From Serilophus lunatus (taxonomy: Eukaryota; Chordata; Aves; Passeriformes; Eurylaimidae): 64,000 nt of DNA. The notes beneath the pieces are model-generated. The model had not been told where the DNA came from. It did no database searches and worked only from the letters and a program-made list of their open reading frames with translations. Each line of letters opens with the position of its first letter. Within the stretch, counting starts at the first letter, position 1. This document shows positions 48,681-62,004 of this stretch, piece by piece. Location: contig VXBA01002627.1 of assembly GCA_013399895.1 (NCBI GenBank), positions 186,613-250,612 on the forward strand. The letters run 5' to 3'. The translations under genes and the position numbers were made by a program.

Positions 48681-51600
48681 ATTTTCCACAAAATGTTAAT
48701 TATGTATGATTAATCTTTCAGCCACATACACTGGAACCTATTGTATCAAAGAGTCTGAGTTATACAGCAAGTATGTGTTAGCAATAGTTATATTGGTGGC
48801 TCACAACCCCATTATCCCTGCTATTAGGCAGAACCATTAGCTAAAATGTGGAATCCTGCTTTTTTTTTCCTTCCAAATAATGTCTGTATGATAAAGAAAT
48901 TGCATCGATTCTTTGTACTTTTGCTCACTCTGATGATTTTAATATACTATTGTGACAATTTTAGGTAGTTTGAATAAACAAATATTTGTGTAGCATACAT
49001 AGAAAAAACAATTTTGGTTTCATGATTGCAAGGTAGATTATGAATATATTAAATTCCAACATACTCCTCTCTGTGATATTCTGTTCTTCCTTTACAACGG
49101 CAATATTTTTGTTTTGATGTTTTTGCCCTCACAGACATATGGAATGATCTTCATCTCACTTGGACTCAGCTGACTTTCTACTTTGTGTATCAAATCCATT
49201 AATTACCATTCTGTAAAATTTTTTTAACGATGGTGCCTGTGATTTAGCTGTAAAATTCAGTCTGGTCCTCCACAGCCAAGCTAATATTTTTCACAATTTG
49301 ATAATGATATATGTTTTACTGATTTTCTATGTGTTACTTGAGGATATCAAAGACCCTTTAATTTCTTAAGTATATGAGTCTTCACTACTGACCACACAAA
49401 AGGTGATTTTCCATGTTTAATTCATTATGTCAGTACTGCTCTACGTTCTCTGAAAACATCTCTGCTGTACAGCTTGCACAAAGTCAACACAAGTATTTTG
49501 ACGAATGTCTATTTTGTACTTCAGAGCTTTGAACAGATTGAAAAAAGAAGCTATTCTGTCTTTTTAGCAAAAGAATATACTGTCGTTTTGACTGAACAGT
49601 GTAATACTTCAAAGCTTCTGTAACACTTTAAAGCTTCTGCACAACCACTTCGCAAAATGGTTCAGAATACCCTCTTCTAGAGGGCATTGAGACATGAGCC
49701 ATGGTAAAGCACGTGTTACAGACGACTTTATTGAAAAAGCAGAAGTTACCAGAAGCCCTTCTGCTCTTCAGAAGACACTGATTCATTGTTAAAGTGTCTA
49801 GAGCAACAAAGCAAGCAAACGATGGAGTCAACAAGTTGCAATGGAGGAAAAAAGCATCCTTCCATTCGGTAAGCATCTCCCACAATATACAGCCGCTCAG
49901 TGTTGACAGTGCCTCATAAGTAGACTTAGGCATATTTGAGGCTGAGAAGAAAGCTAATGGTTCTTGCTGTAACTCTCTTATACAAACAAGAAATCAGATA
50001 TTCATAAATTTTCATTTCAGAAGTTACAAGGTAAGATAAAGGGAGTTAGCTAAGCAATAGGAATACATCTATAGTAGCCTCATTTGCCAAAAGAACATGC
50101 AAGCAAGACGATTAATGGAAACACAAGAAATACAGGAACAGCAGAATTTCCCCCTCTCAGCAGGATCCATGTGGAGGAAAAAGTGGCAAGAAAGGAGTTC
50201 AAGTGTGAGAATCAGTTTCTTCTTCCACTCATCGAAAAGATTCAGTCTTCTTCTATATTTTTACATTACTATTAGGAATGTAACTTTTATTTTCACAGTT
50301 GATTATATGTTCTGTTATTTAAAAGCCCATGATAGTGACTTAAATATTATTTGTGGAATTATTGTGTTTAAAATTTTCCCATAAATGTGTCCAAACATCA
50401 GATCTCACTTTAATGTACTGTAAGACCATGAGACATTAAATTATCCCTTGTTTTACATATACGTGCTTAATTTCCAATTTCCAAGAAGAGCAGTAACCTT
50501 TTTAAAATGGTGACTGGTAAACATTCACTATATCTGTCGACTGATAAATAGCCATAAAGATATCTATCAGAAAGTCTGTAAATCTCTGTTCACCTTTCAT
50601 GTCCATGAATGCCTAGATCTACCTAAGGGCATTCTGGTGGCTGTTGACCTTCATTATTTCTGACTTTCTCCATCCTTTAGTGTTTTAATAACTCCCATTT
50701 TATAAATTATCACTTTTCACCAAATCCTCCTAAATCCTCCTTGGCAGATTTCAAAATAATATAAATTGACCTTAATTATAAATTTGTATAAGAAAAAAAA
50801 TAAAATAGAAGACAAAAAGGTCAAACACATAGCAAATGACATCACCGAAACCAGCCTAGCCTAGCCCAGCCTAGTACTGGTTTATCTTACTCCCTTATTA
50901 GAAACTGACTGATTTTGAACCACAAAAGTCCAGCTGAGAAAAATATCTGTCATTGAAAATGCAGATATAGATTAAGTTTGCAAGTGCAAATCTTTTGAAG
51001 CTTCGAGTAATGCCTTTGCAGCGGTTCTGGAAGGAGAAGAAAAACAAGTATTAATAAATTAAACAGATAGACCAGAAAAAAACCCAAAGAATTTATGAGG
51101 TAAACAGAGCATGTATCATGCTTGATATCATCTTTAAAGCCATAATATTTTTACCTGAAATCCTATTTTCAGACATATTTGCATACACCAAAACAAACTT
51201 TAGTCACAGTGTCCTCCAGACTTTGCAACTGACAATCTCAACCATAAATCAAATAAATCTACTGTTGCCATGATAACTCTGTAAAGTCAAAGAGGAAAGG
51301 GGTTTTTTTTATATCTTTCTCGTCTATTTATGCCAATATGATTTGGGTTAATGTCAATAAATTTGTTCTGTTTCTGTTAGAAAACACTGTTCATATTTCA
51401 CTGTGCTTTCAAAGCTCCCAAATAAAAAGGGGGAGCAGAAGTTGGAAGCTCTCATTTAGCAAGAAGACAATGAAATCCTCTGATTCTTTTACCTTATTTT
51501 CCCCACCTAAACATACAGTTTGGCTGTTGATGACAAATGAGAGTGTGTTGCTTAAGAGTAAGCTGAACATATCCCATACCTGAAATTCTGCAAAAAATAT

Positions 51601-53183
51601 ATCCAAGGCGTGAGGGCAAAATTATCAGCAACATTCTAGTACTCTTGCTGGGTTTCAAGGACAGATTGTCTTTCACAGACATTAATGAAAACTAAGATAG
51701 GGTTTCAGAAAGCATAACCTTCTATTCAATGTAGTTTTTCTTTAGCAGCCCTGGGAAAAATGGGATGAAACAATTAATGTACATTTTTAGTAATTACAAT
51801 ACTATAAAAAATCCCAACTTTTTTCCTAGCCCCAGGAATTTCCAACCTCTGGGCTAGAAAACACACATATGAATCTCTAAATGGAATATCTGATGACAGG
51901 AAGAAATATTACCAGTGACTCTTACCAGGTTTAATTGATAGATCTATGCAAAAATATATAGGAGTGTCCAGCTTTCTTTTTGGGAAGGATCATGAGTACA
52001 AATTGTGGCTTTTACTCTGTTAGCTTGTGGTTACTCAATTTGAGTAAGTGGAGGTGTTTTCAATAGGTCTTATGGTAAGAGGCTTTTAGAAGCACTCCAT
52101 TTTATTTCAGATTCTCTCAACTGCTGTTTCAAGGTCAGATATAAGGTGTCCATCAGGCAGCTTCTAGTGTGAAATTATCATCTCTGCCACTAAATATTTC
52201 AGTAACATTTTTACTGAAGGTTAAGAGAGATGCGCTTATAGCTTTCATCAGGGTGAGTCTTTTATTGATCTTTCTTCCCCTTGGAGTATTCTCATATACT
52301 GTCCAGTCAAGATTTAGCCTTTCACAGAGTTTCATTCACAAATTATATAGATATATATATGTATGTTTCAGGTCTTTTACCATCTACTTTAAGGTGCTAG
52401 GAACAATAATATTTTCATTCAGCTGTTGATTGATGACAGAGATGCATTCTGCATCAATGAAATGCACACAGGCACTGTATACAATATCAGAAATTTCTCT
52501 TGTGGTACAGCTTCTTTATCCGTTGCAGTGTTACTGTTACAAAAAACATATAGAAGTATTTTATATCATGTGAAATGCTGTTTTTTTATCAAAGTGCCTA
52601 ATCAGATACAGATTTCTCCCAGAACTATCAAAAAATTTAAAAAAAAAGAATATGAAAGGTAAATATACTAAAAGAACAAACAATTACTCAAAAGGTTTTC
52701 CTCATGTAGTTTGATGGAATTTATACCCTTGTGAGTGATTAAAGATCCATGTTAAGAGTTCTATTCTGCTGAGAGTTCTATTTAATACAGCTGTCTATAG
52801 TGATTTACATAAAATTTGAATGCCTGTATCTTCTTTTTTGTGAAATCTTGGACTGCTGCTCCTGCATTCATACCTTTCGCCCAGATAATTTTAGTTCACA
52901 ATGCTGATTAACAAATGAATTTCCCAGTCCACAACATTGCTAACTATCTCAGTTATTTTATCCTTACCTCACTGATTTCTCTTTTCCTGCTACATTATTC
53001 TTGGTCACCTGTTGTCCTCAGAGATATGCCCTGTTTTATCCAATATCTCTTGTTCATAGCCATGATGCAAACTCCTTCTTTGCTTATTGCATTTGCCAAA
53101 CTCTATTGTTCAATTCTTAAGCTTCAAACAAGAATTCTCCTTCTTTCTCCCTGGATGCCCTTTGCTTGGGAAGCAAGCTTAAG
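48681..53183. other. A+T-rich sequence, no firm feature
   Basis: No repeat family is recognised. The minus frame at 49628-49933 (101 codons, ATG start) has a mixed, protein-like composition but no motif I know, no splice context and no polyadenylation signal placed usefully after it. Frames at 50084-50384, 51338-51682 and 52153-53190 look like chance. Confidence 0.4.
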
Positions 53184-53389
53184 AGCTTAAAACTTTTCTC
53201 CTCCTATGATGTTTTTGAAAACTGAGAAGCATAAGCTAACATAAATTGTCACACTACATTTAACCTGGATTTAAACCTTTTAAATAAATCCTTTAAGATG
53301 GCTAACAGGTTAAATGTAGTGTGACAATTTATGTTAGCTTATGCTTCTCAGTTTTCAAAAACATCATAGGAGGAGAAAAGTTTTAAGCT
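53184..53389. repeat. Perfect 84-bp inverted repeat with 38-bp loop
   Basis: Bases 53184-53267 (starting AGCTTAAAACTTTTC) are the exact reverse complement of 53306-53389 (ending AAAAGTTTTAAGCT). I find no mismatch across the 84 pairs by direct comparison. The 38-bp spacer 53268-53305 is A+T-rich, and its first bases can extend pairing weakly (GGATTTA at 53267 with TAAATCC at 53285-53291). There is no target duplication and the ends do not look like a known transposon. A transcript from either strand would fold into a long fully paired hairpin. Confidence 0.95.
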
Positions 53390-56300
53390 GTTCAAAAGAC
53401 TTTTACAAGACTTTAATATTTTTAATATTTAATATTAATATTGAATTTTAAGTTATTAAAAACATATATCAAAAGGGAAATGAATGAAGAACTGGATCTT
53501 TGCATGCCTCCTGTTTTCTGTTTCTCACTCTTTATAAGAGTGGAAAAGATTAAATCAAGAATTTGAGCAGTACTAAGAAATGAAGTGTTACTGGATAAAA
53601 GATGTATTTGTATTTGGGAAACTGTTGCTTATATCCTCAGCTCACTGCTAGCATAAAAAAAAAATAAAAGCAGAAAAGTATATTGTCTTTGGTTTATGAA
53701 TTATCCTTTCATCTTAAGCCTAAAATCATGAACAAACCAATCCAGAAAGATGTTTAACTTGCACAGTCATAGTAACAATGAGAACTCCACAGCAATTATA
53801 GAGAAATAAAAAAAAAAAAAAACACTTAAAAAATGTCACTTACAGCAAGGCTAACTCCTACAAAATAATAATAGAGTACCTTTTAAAACCCTTTGGGATC
53901 AATCTCTGTGCTAGCAATACAAAAGATATTTTTCTGTGAAGTCATGCTTGCTTCCAACATTGGAGATAAGGCAGTACAAAGACTTTAAAACTTTCTTTTA
54001 AGTCGGTACAGAGTAAAGATGTGCAGAAAAAGCACTTCACATTTCTGTTTTGTAAGTGAAAATGTTCCCAATGACATTTTGTCAAAGGTATTATGATTAA
54101 CACATTAATTTAAAAACCTTGTAATTTTTATCATAGCTATTATAAAAGTTAATTAAGCTTGCAATCTTTAACTTGCAAAAAGAAAACTTCATGTCAACAA
54201 GAATGAGGGACTTTATCATGACAAAGATAAGCCTTTATTAATAAATCTAATAAGCCATACATAAGCATCATATGAAGTCATAACATTGATACAAAGTTAC
54301 TTTATGGATTTTTTATTTTTAATATTTTAAATACTTACATATATATGAAGACACTTAATAGAGAGCTAATAGAGTTGCAATTCTTTTGTATTTGTTATCA
54401 GTTTGGTAAACACCTCCTAATTTTAAATTTATTTCATATTTCTATGTCCTCTTCTGCTTTATGGTTTTTTCCTATACTGTAATGCAGGCAATTAATGCAA
54501 ATTTATAATATTTCATGGCATTTCTGCTGCCATTTGGTGCACAATGCCTTTGCAAATGCAGTGCAAAAGGATTTAACTTCCTTTAAATAAAGCAAGAACT
54601 AAAAAAATACACTGCAGGCACAGGCACCATTAGCAAGCAGGTGGAGATTTCAGAGAGGGTGTGAAAATAAAAATTTTTAAACGATTTTTAATTGCACCAT
54701 ATATTTATCTAGCAGAAGGGTGGAGTGTTTTTTTATAGCATGGTTGGTTGGTTATGACCACAAAATTGTTTTGGTTAGGAAACAATACATTGCTGCATTT
54801 AACAATATGGAAACCAGAACTTTTGAGGTACCATTGATTTGCAGTGATGATTTTCCTTCAATTTCCCTTATAGCACATATGAAATTGGGACTTGGGCATG
54901 ACTACTGTCTAGCTGATGCCATTAACCATTGCCTAATTCAATATAAGAAATTTAGAGAACATATCTTACTAATTATGTAATGCATTAGTTAGAACAAGTA
55001 CCTTACTGACCATAAGTAATCACTTTATTAATTCAAACCACTCCAACTTTAATTGACCATATTATCATCTTATTGTAATAAAAACAAAACATTATTACTA
55101 AAATCCAGTGAGACTTTACATTGGCAAGAATAATACCATGCCTGGTACCACTTTACTACTGATATCAATGGAACCTCATTACTGTTGTTAGACAGAAAGA
55201 AATTACAAGAGGTTTGAGGCTAAAGTTGCAAATATTATTGGAGTTACATCATATAATATTGGATCTAGAATCCCTGTGCTCTTAAACATACAAAAGCCTG
55301 TAACAACTCCGAATTAACAAAGAAATGGGTTAGGGTTTTGTCAAGACATGAAAGAACCCACATCGCCTTCCCAAGAAACCTTTAGTAAATTGTTGATCTT
55401 CCTCACTTTCAAGAGATACAGTCTAATTACATTTATGACGGGCGTAATCCAAGCCAATCAGCATCACAAAAAGACTAGATCAAATTAATGGAAGAATACC
55501 CTTCCTGTACCTATCCAGCCTACCCAAATCCCAAGACCTCATGGCAGTTCCATGGGCTTTCAGCCTCTGCCCCAGCAATGCTGCAGAATTGCTGGTCTCC
55601 AAATCCCCACAGCCTTGCTCTGCCTTGCGATGGGTCCCACCAAATTATTCCATGTCCTGGCCTAACCTCAATACATCCCTAAGGAGGAGTTTGGTGCCTG
55701 AGGCTGTGCCTCCCACAGCTCCCCAGCTCCTAACTTAGCTGTTGTGGTGCTGGGCTCTTTGCCCCCATCCATTAGGCAGCCACTGCTTTGATGGTCGTTC
55801 TGAAAGACTTTGCAGTCTGGAAGATGAAGATTAACAAGTTGCTAGGGATAGAAATACAACATTGTTGCAAATAACATAGATAGCCATGACATGCTTTTAG
55901 ATACATGAACAGTTATACCTTCATTGCGTACATTTCTTACTCTCTTCACAGCACAAATTTTCCTCAGCCCTACAGAGGATAATGAGATCTTTCAGTTTCC
56001 TTCAGCCATGATCGTGCTGTTGGAAGTGCAAACGATTTAGTGTTCACTAGGATTTAGGATTGAAAGAGACTAATTGCATGTTCTTTGTTGTTACAAGTAT
56101 CAAGATTACTTTTTTTCTTTACTTCAAACTAATTAACTTGGACTACTTTTCCTACTGAAAGCAGGTCCTACGTATGAAGTTGACAGAGCTTTCCAAGCTG
56201 ATGAGAGCTGGAAGCCAGAAATTCTCTGTATAAGTCCCCAGGAAGATGCAAGAAAAGAGAATTTCTAAATGTTTTATCCTCAAATAACTGCCTGAGGATG

Positions 56301-59300
56301 TGTCCAAAGCAAGGACATTTTTCCAGAAGAATTAAATATACAAATAATCTCCGAACAAACAAATTCTAGAAATAAGCAAGGTATGACTTAAAAATTACAA
56401 GCTAGAAGTTTAGAAATAAGCTACATTTCTGATGGGCAATTATTTCTTTGGTATAATCAGAGGTATAATTTGGTGTAATTCTTCTCTTAAGTGACTGTTC
56501 TGTTATTTTAGAAGTCATGATGAAACTTGTAACATATATTTTCAAATGATCTTTTGCATTTAGGAAATAAAATGATTTAGGCCTTTTGGGAAAGTGTAAT
56601 ATTGCAGTAGATACAATGCAGCATTGCACACTGCACAATGTAATGGGGTAGCAAGTGGAAGAACCGTCCCCATTGCTACTCCTATTAAAAACAACGCCAT
56701 GAATTGTCAAAGAAAAATTAGTCTTTAATGGACTTCCCACTACTGAGAGCATTTTTGAGATTCTTTTTCATAAAGATGAAAATAACCACGCCAAGAGGGC
56801 TAGGAAGCACAAATATTAAGAAATGCTGTCAGAAATAAAACACCAGGAAATCTCACCAGACCAGGCTAAAGGAAACCAAGCAATAGGTAGTAGGTCCCAA
56901 AAACCATCTTAAGGAAGATAGCACACATACAGCTGAGATAGGCAGACTATTCCACTTACTCTTTTCAGAAAGAAAGCTGTTTGCACATAATAGTGGGAAA
57001 ACAAAGTCACACTGGAGCCACATTTTCATGGCCCCAGAGTCAACAATGAGCACAGCTAACAAAACTCCAACACGCTATGTTCTGAAGGCTCGCAGGGTTT
57101 CCATCAGCTGTTGCAACAATGTTTGCCATAATCGGCAAAGAAATTTATTTAGGAGACTCCAAGAACTGAAGGGCTCCAGGAGCATATTTGCTGTCATACC
57201 TTTCCAATATAAAAAAAATGAAAGAAGGATCCTTTAAATATCTTAATTAAAACTTATATTTGTAACATCATATATATATATATGAAAAAAATACTGAGAA
57301 TTTTTATAATTATGCATTTAATCATGAGGTTGTTGAAACAACCTTCAAGTTCTTTTGTGAAGAGGATTTCAACTGTCTAAGCTTTTAAACAGATACATTA
57401 AATTGTTTACAAAAAAGTGGAAAATAAATTCTCAGAAATAATGAAAGATCTAGACCTGACATGCCTCTGATCAGATAGCAGAGATTAACTTCTTTCATTT
57501 ATAACATTTATAGAACTGTTTGTGACTTTTTTTTTTCCATATAACTGAATATCTAAGAGCAAAAAACCTAAAACTAGTGGCAGTGGAAATACATAGGATG
57601 CATATAAGAAACCAGAAGTAATTTCTCCATTAAAATAGAATACATTCTGGTCAGAATACTTTCAAATAAAGAACTTTTTGCAAGTGACTTATGAAAGACA
57701 TCAATTACATTAACCAAGATAGAGAGGTATGGGGCATAATCAGAGGTAAAATAATTGTATAAAAGACTACCAGAAGTCACTTTACATTAAAGGAACGTGG
57801 TACAACATTTATTAGTAAAATATTAAACAAGGAGCAGAATCACTGGGTTGGTTACTGAAGACAAATGACATTACAAATAGAATGAAGGAGAAAACAAGCT
57901 AGAAATTCTACCAAGTAACCCCTCACATGCAGATCAAAATTGCATGAACAAGACCAGACACAACTCATTATATTCTGCTGTTTAAGTAGTTTTTTCCTTC
58001 TGATAAGAAACAAAATTTCATCATCTTGGTAAATTCAGTGACCACATAAGACTTTTAATTACATCTTACAGATTTCAAAGAAAATCATGTTGAAACAAAG
58101 TGAATGTCTTAGAGAAAACATGCTATAACTCCCTAATCAGACTATTATTTTCATCTAAATACACAGAAATACAAAAATACTTGCAACTTGCAATACAATA
58201 ATAATAATGAGTGCTTGCACATGGTGTTCAATGGGATGTGCAACAAAAAACTCCTTTTGTAAATTGACAGCAAACCGGAAAAAAGTTTGGAGTTTTGTTA
58301 TTTTTTTTCTTTTTAGAAAATACCTGCATATATGCATCTATGTGGCTTTATATAAGATTTGAAATAAAGATGGAATTCTTCTTTCTTAAAGCCCAACACC
58401 TACATACCAGTTAATGTCTACATTCTTTTTAGAGTCAATGAAGAAAAACTGGTATTTCTAGAAGGCTCTTCATCTTATTCTTAAAGAGTAACCTACAAGA
58501 GTTTTCCTGAATTATGCCTTATAAGCACCTACTCCACTTATTATGAAGGGAAAAGATAGGATGCTCACACTGCATATTGCATTATATTAACAGATGTATT
58601 TTAACAAATAAATCCCATTCTCAGTTTGGATGGTGGTAGAGGCAAAATCTGTGACATTAAACAAAAATGAAGAAACTAAACAGGAGTTTTAAATAAAGAT
58701 TACTGAGTGAAACAAGATGAAATAATCTCATTTGTGGAGTGGTACTCAGCTGCTAATGGGGAATTAATTGATCAAGACGTCTCCTTAGAAGAATGGAGTA
58801 TGTGGCTTTCAGAGCAGTGAAAGCAGAATACTGCTTGAAAAAAATCAACAAGTTAGAGAATGGGACAATGTCTATGCCAGACACATATGCAAACAAGAGT
58901 TATAAAACAGGACAAGACTCGATACTGAAATTTTATTCTGAGCTTCATAAAGATTTTAATAGTAACAACATGAAAATTTAATGTGTTAAAATCTGATTTG
59001 AATGGATGGTGTTTTTCACTGCCATTTTACGGCAGGAGTTTTCATTAATTATATCTGAATCCAGCATACGAGTTGGAAAAGATACCTTAAGATGTAAGTG
59101 TACTTACTTAACCTCAGGTTTTTGTGATTCTTTGCATGCATTCTGGGATTTTCAATCTTGTGGAATTTCAGGACTACTTACTTGCTCTGGTAATTAATGT
59201 AAGGATTATATGCCCTCCCTAGATATTTATACAACCTATAATTTATGGACATATATAACAGAGTAAGGTTTCACAGTCTCTAAGTTCTAATGTCAGGCTG

Positions 59301-60860
59301 CTAGTGCAGCAGACTCTACCCAGGTTGCTTTGACTCAAAAGAGCTTACTTCCTTTAAACAGTGAGTCTGACAGAATGTTACTGAAAATGTAAATGCAGAA
59401 GTCTGAATTTACATCTACAATGTCTCACTTTCCAAAAGCTTCATTTTTCAATCTGTACTTTTTTTTTTTATTTGTACTTTTTAGTCTTTTTTTTTTCCTT
59501 TCGTTTTCTTCAAATTGTCTGAAAGGTTTGACTTAATTTTATTCATTATTAAAAATAAAATAAATGAAAGTATTTTACTTTAATATAGCCTTTCCCCTGG
59601 AAATTAAGCTGTAGGCAGTGTCAGTGTGTAACTCCGGCAACACTGAAGGTGAATTTATCTGTTCATCACAGAACTTCTGCTGGCCAGAACTGAAGCACTA
59701 CCGAGTTATCCTGCTGGGATGCAGCAATATCTATGACCCTGAGGACAAATGTTTAATTTTGAATAAGAAACACATCTTATAGAGACAACAGGATAACTCC
59801 ATTGTTTTGTCCAATGTAATAAATACTTCTGATTCTGGCAGAAGACCATTGCTTCTGTTGTGGACATTGTGTTATAAGCCTTTGCTATTTGTAGTAAAAA
59901 TGACTCTACCATGTATTTATTTTCTAACACCTGAACTGCATGATGTAGATAGGAGAGGTCAAAAATTGTTATAAATTGCTTTGCAATTACTTGTACACTT
60001 GTACACATCAAAAAATTTAGTTTAATAACATTGTATCTTCTATGATAGGAAGTGGTCTTTGTATCATATCACCTTTTTTACACTGATGTGTCTATATTTA
60101 TATGGCAAAATTTTTTGCTGGCAAATGTAAAAACTTGCACCACAAGTTCTCCTCTGAAATGAAATTATACTTAGATATATTTTTTTCATCTTATAGATCA
60201 GGAATAAGGCCAATAACTAAGGAAGGCAAAACATAAAGAACAACCTTGCTTTTAGAAACTACACATTCATTTTCCTCACACCTTCCCTACAGTGAAGCTC
60301 AAATGCTACTGCATTGTCCTACAGTCATTTTGCCAGAAGAGGTCAAAGCTGCCCCTGGAGAGAGCTAATATTTTGTAGAAGTTCTATGAAATCTCTCAGA
60401 TAAAAGGCAGCAGTTACTGGCAGCACCTTTTTCTTTTCTTATACTAACACATATAAAGGACCTTGCAAAAACACCAAGAGACGCCAGTAAATTTTTAAAG
60501 ACTGTACAGATGTCTACAGTTTTGCTCATGGTGAAGAATGAATTAAAATGAGTACAGTTATGTGAGAGACTAACCGTTAACTTTATCTGTCAGACATTTG
60601 CATTACATCTAAGGGAATATCTTCCCTAAAAATACAGAAAGATCAGAAAGTAAAGTATTCATTGAGGAGAAACTCTGAAGCTTCAGCAGAAGCTACATAA
60701 ACATCAACCACTGCTGCCTCATTTTTAGAGGCTACCAGTCAATTAAAGACAAAAAAGAAATGTCAAAGATTGCTTGTTGTACACTTTGTATCAGATGCAT
60801 TCCATGGCCCTCTCATCTTCTGCAAGGGCTATGACTCCAAACATACTGTAGGCCATATAG
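53390..60860. other. A+T-rich sequence, no firm gene
   Basis: No repeat family is recognised over 7.5 kb. A poly-A run of about 15 bases lies at 53808-53822, and (TA)n at about 57271-57283. A more G+C-rich stretch at about 55485-55800 gives two overlapping proline-rich frames but no family. The 86-codon frame at 54720-54980 starts at GTG and has no recognised domain. Confidence 0.45.
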
Positions 60861-61003
60861 TTTCACAGATTTCACAGAATATTCTGAGTTGGAAGGGACA
60901 CACAGGATCATCAAGTCCAATTCTTATAAAAATGGCCCATACAGGCATCAAATCCATGACTGTGGTGTTCTTATCACCATGCCCTAACCTACTGAGCTAA
61001 TCT
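60861..61003 (-). mobile_element. tRNA-Ile-derived SINE with CR1 tail (TguSINE1-like), near full length
   Basis: On the minus strand the head reads TTAGCTCAGTAGGTTAGGGC, covering the A box (TAGCTCAGTAGG, 60999-60988). The anticodon arm GGTGATAAGAACACC follows, where the ancestral AAT anticodon reads AAG, and then a decayed B box (GGATTTGATGC, 60955-60945). The tail is CR1-like (GGACTTGATGATCCTGTGTG, TCCCTTCCAACTCAGAATAT) and ends in TCTGTGAAA repeats. It is more complete at the 5' end than the copy at 15.7 kb. A run of T and A separates head and tail (about 60926-60935). Confidence 0.9.
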
Positions 61004-61999
61004 CAGGGTTCTTACCAGTACCCATTTGGGAAATATACAATTATCTAAGAAAACTGCTCTTGTCATTGAATTTGGGAAAGTAGATACTTTTGAGTGTCCT
61101 TATGTAAAGACAGATTAGTAACATCTGCCTAAAATAAAAATACCCTTTCTCCCACCAGATGTACATGGAGATGAAAGAAGTGAGGAGGTTCCCTTTTCAG
61201 CAGTGGTAGGGAAAAAAGTAACAAATGAATAACAGTAGAGATCATTTGCAGATACAATTTAATGCTGCTATGAAAACAAGTCAGAAATTCTATTTATATC
61301 TCACTATCTCCCAGAAGGGGAGAAGGGAAATTAAGAATGTTGTAACCTTCCTCTAACCCCTTGACAGTAAAAAAAATAACAATGAATTAGAAGTTTGAAA
61401 ATGCCTCTGCTCATAAAATAGAAACATTTACACTGGTCTGTTTGCATGGCTCTTTATATTATTTTATCTGTTCATTTCACTCAGCACTGCCCTAGGCTCT
61501 GAAAACATACTAGCCCCTGGTCTGTCAAGTAACAAGAACATTCACACTGAGCAGCTAGAAGGAGGAACATCTGGAAGACATGTTCTCATACCATAATTTT
61601 ACCTAGAGAATGAAGAACTATATCAACTCTACGCTGAATTGGTCAATAAACTAGTCTCCAGTGCTTAAAATGGGTCAAACAATCCATGTAGCGGTATCAC
61701 AAGGCCGAAATGAATACAGTTTTTCCCAAAATCTTTTGTAACACAACCAGTTGTGCTACTGGTTTATATTATCAGTTGGAGGAATTCAGAAAGCATTTTA
61801 GATTCCCCAAAACCCAGACAGGAAAATTGCCAAAATAGAGAAATAATTAAAAAACTACAGAAAAATTAAAATAAAAAGGTGCCCTTGCTATAAAGAGGCA
61901 TCCAATTCAGTGATGATAAAAAACCCCACACTGGAATGGTCTGCAGTCTGCAACAAGTAGGAGAAAACATAAGGTGACTGTTTGCTTTATGTGGGAGAT
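61004..61999. other. A+T-rich sequence, no feature
   Basis: Nothing is recognised. Confidence 0.5.
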
Positions 62000-62004
62000 G
62001 TGAT
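62000..62004. repeat. Target-site duplication GTGAT, left copy
   Basis: Identical to 63118-63122. Confidence 0.85.

Noticed and set aside
49628..49933. 101-codon minus-strand frame with ATG
   Set aside because: Composition is mixed, but I see no known motif, splice context or downstream polyadenylation signal. A translated search would settle it; until then it is not called.
54720..54980. 86-codon plus-strand frame
   Set aside because: Starts with GTG rather than ATG, has no domain, and lies in A+T-rich DNA without splice or promoter signals.
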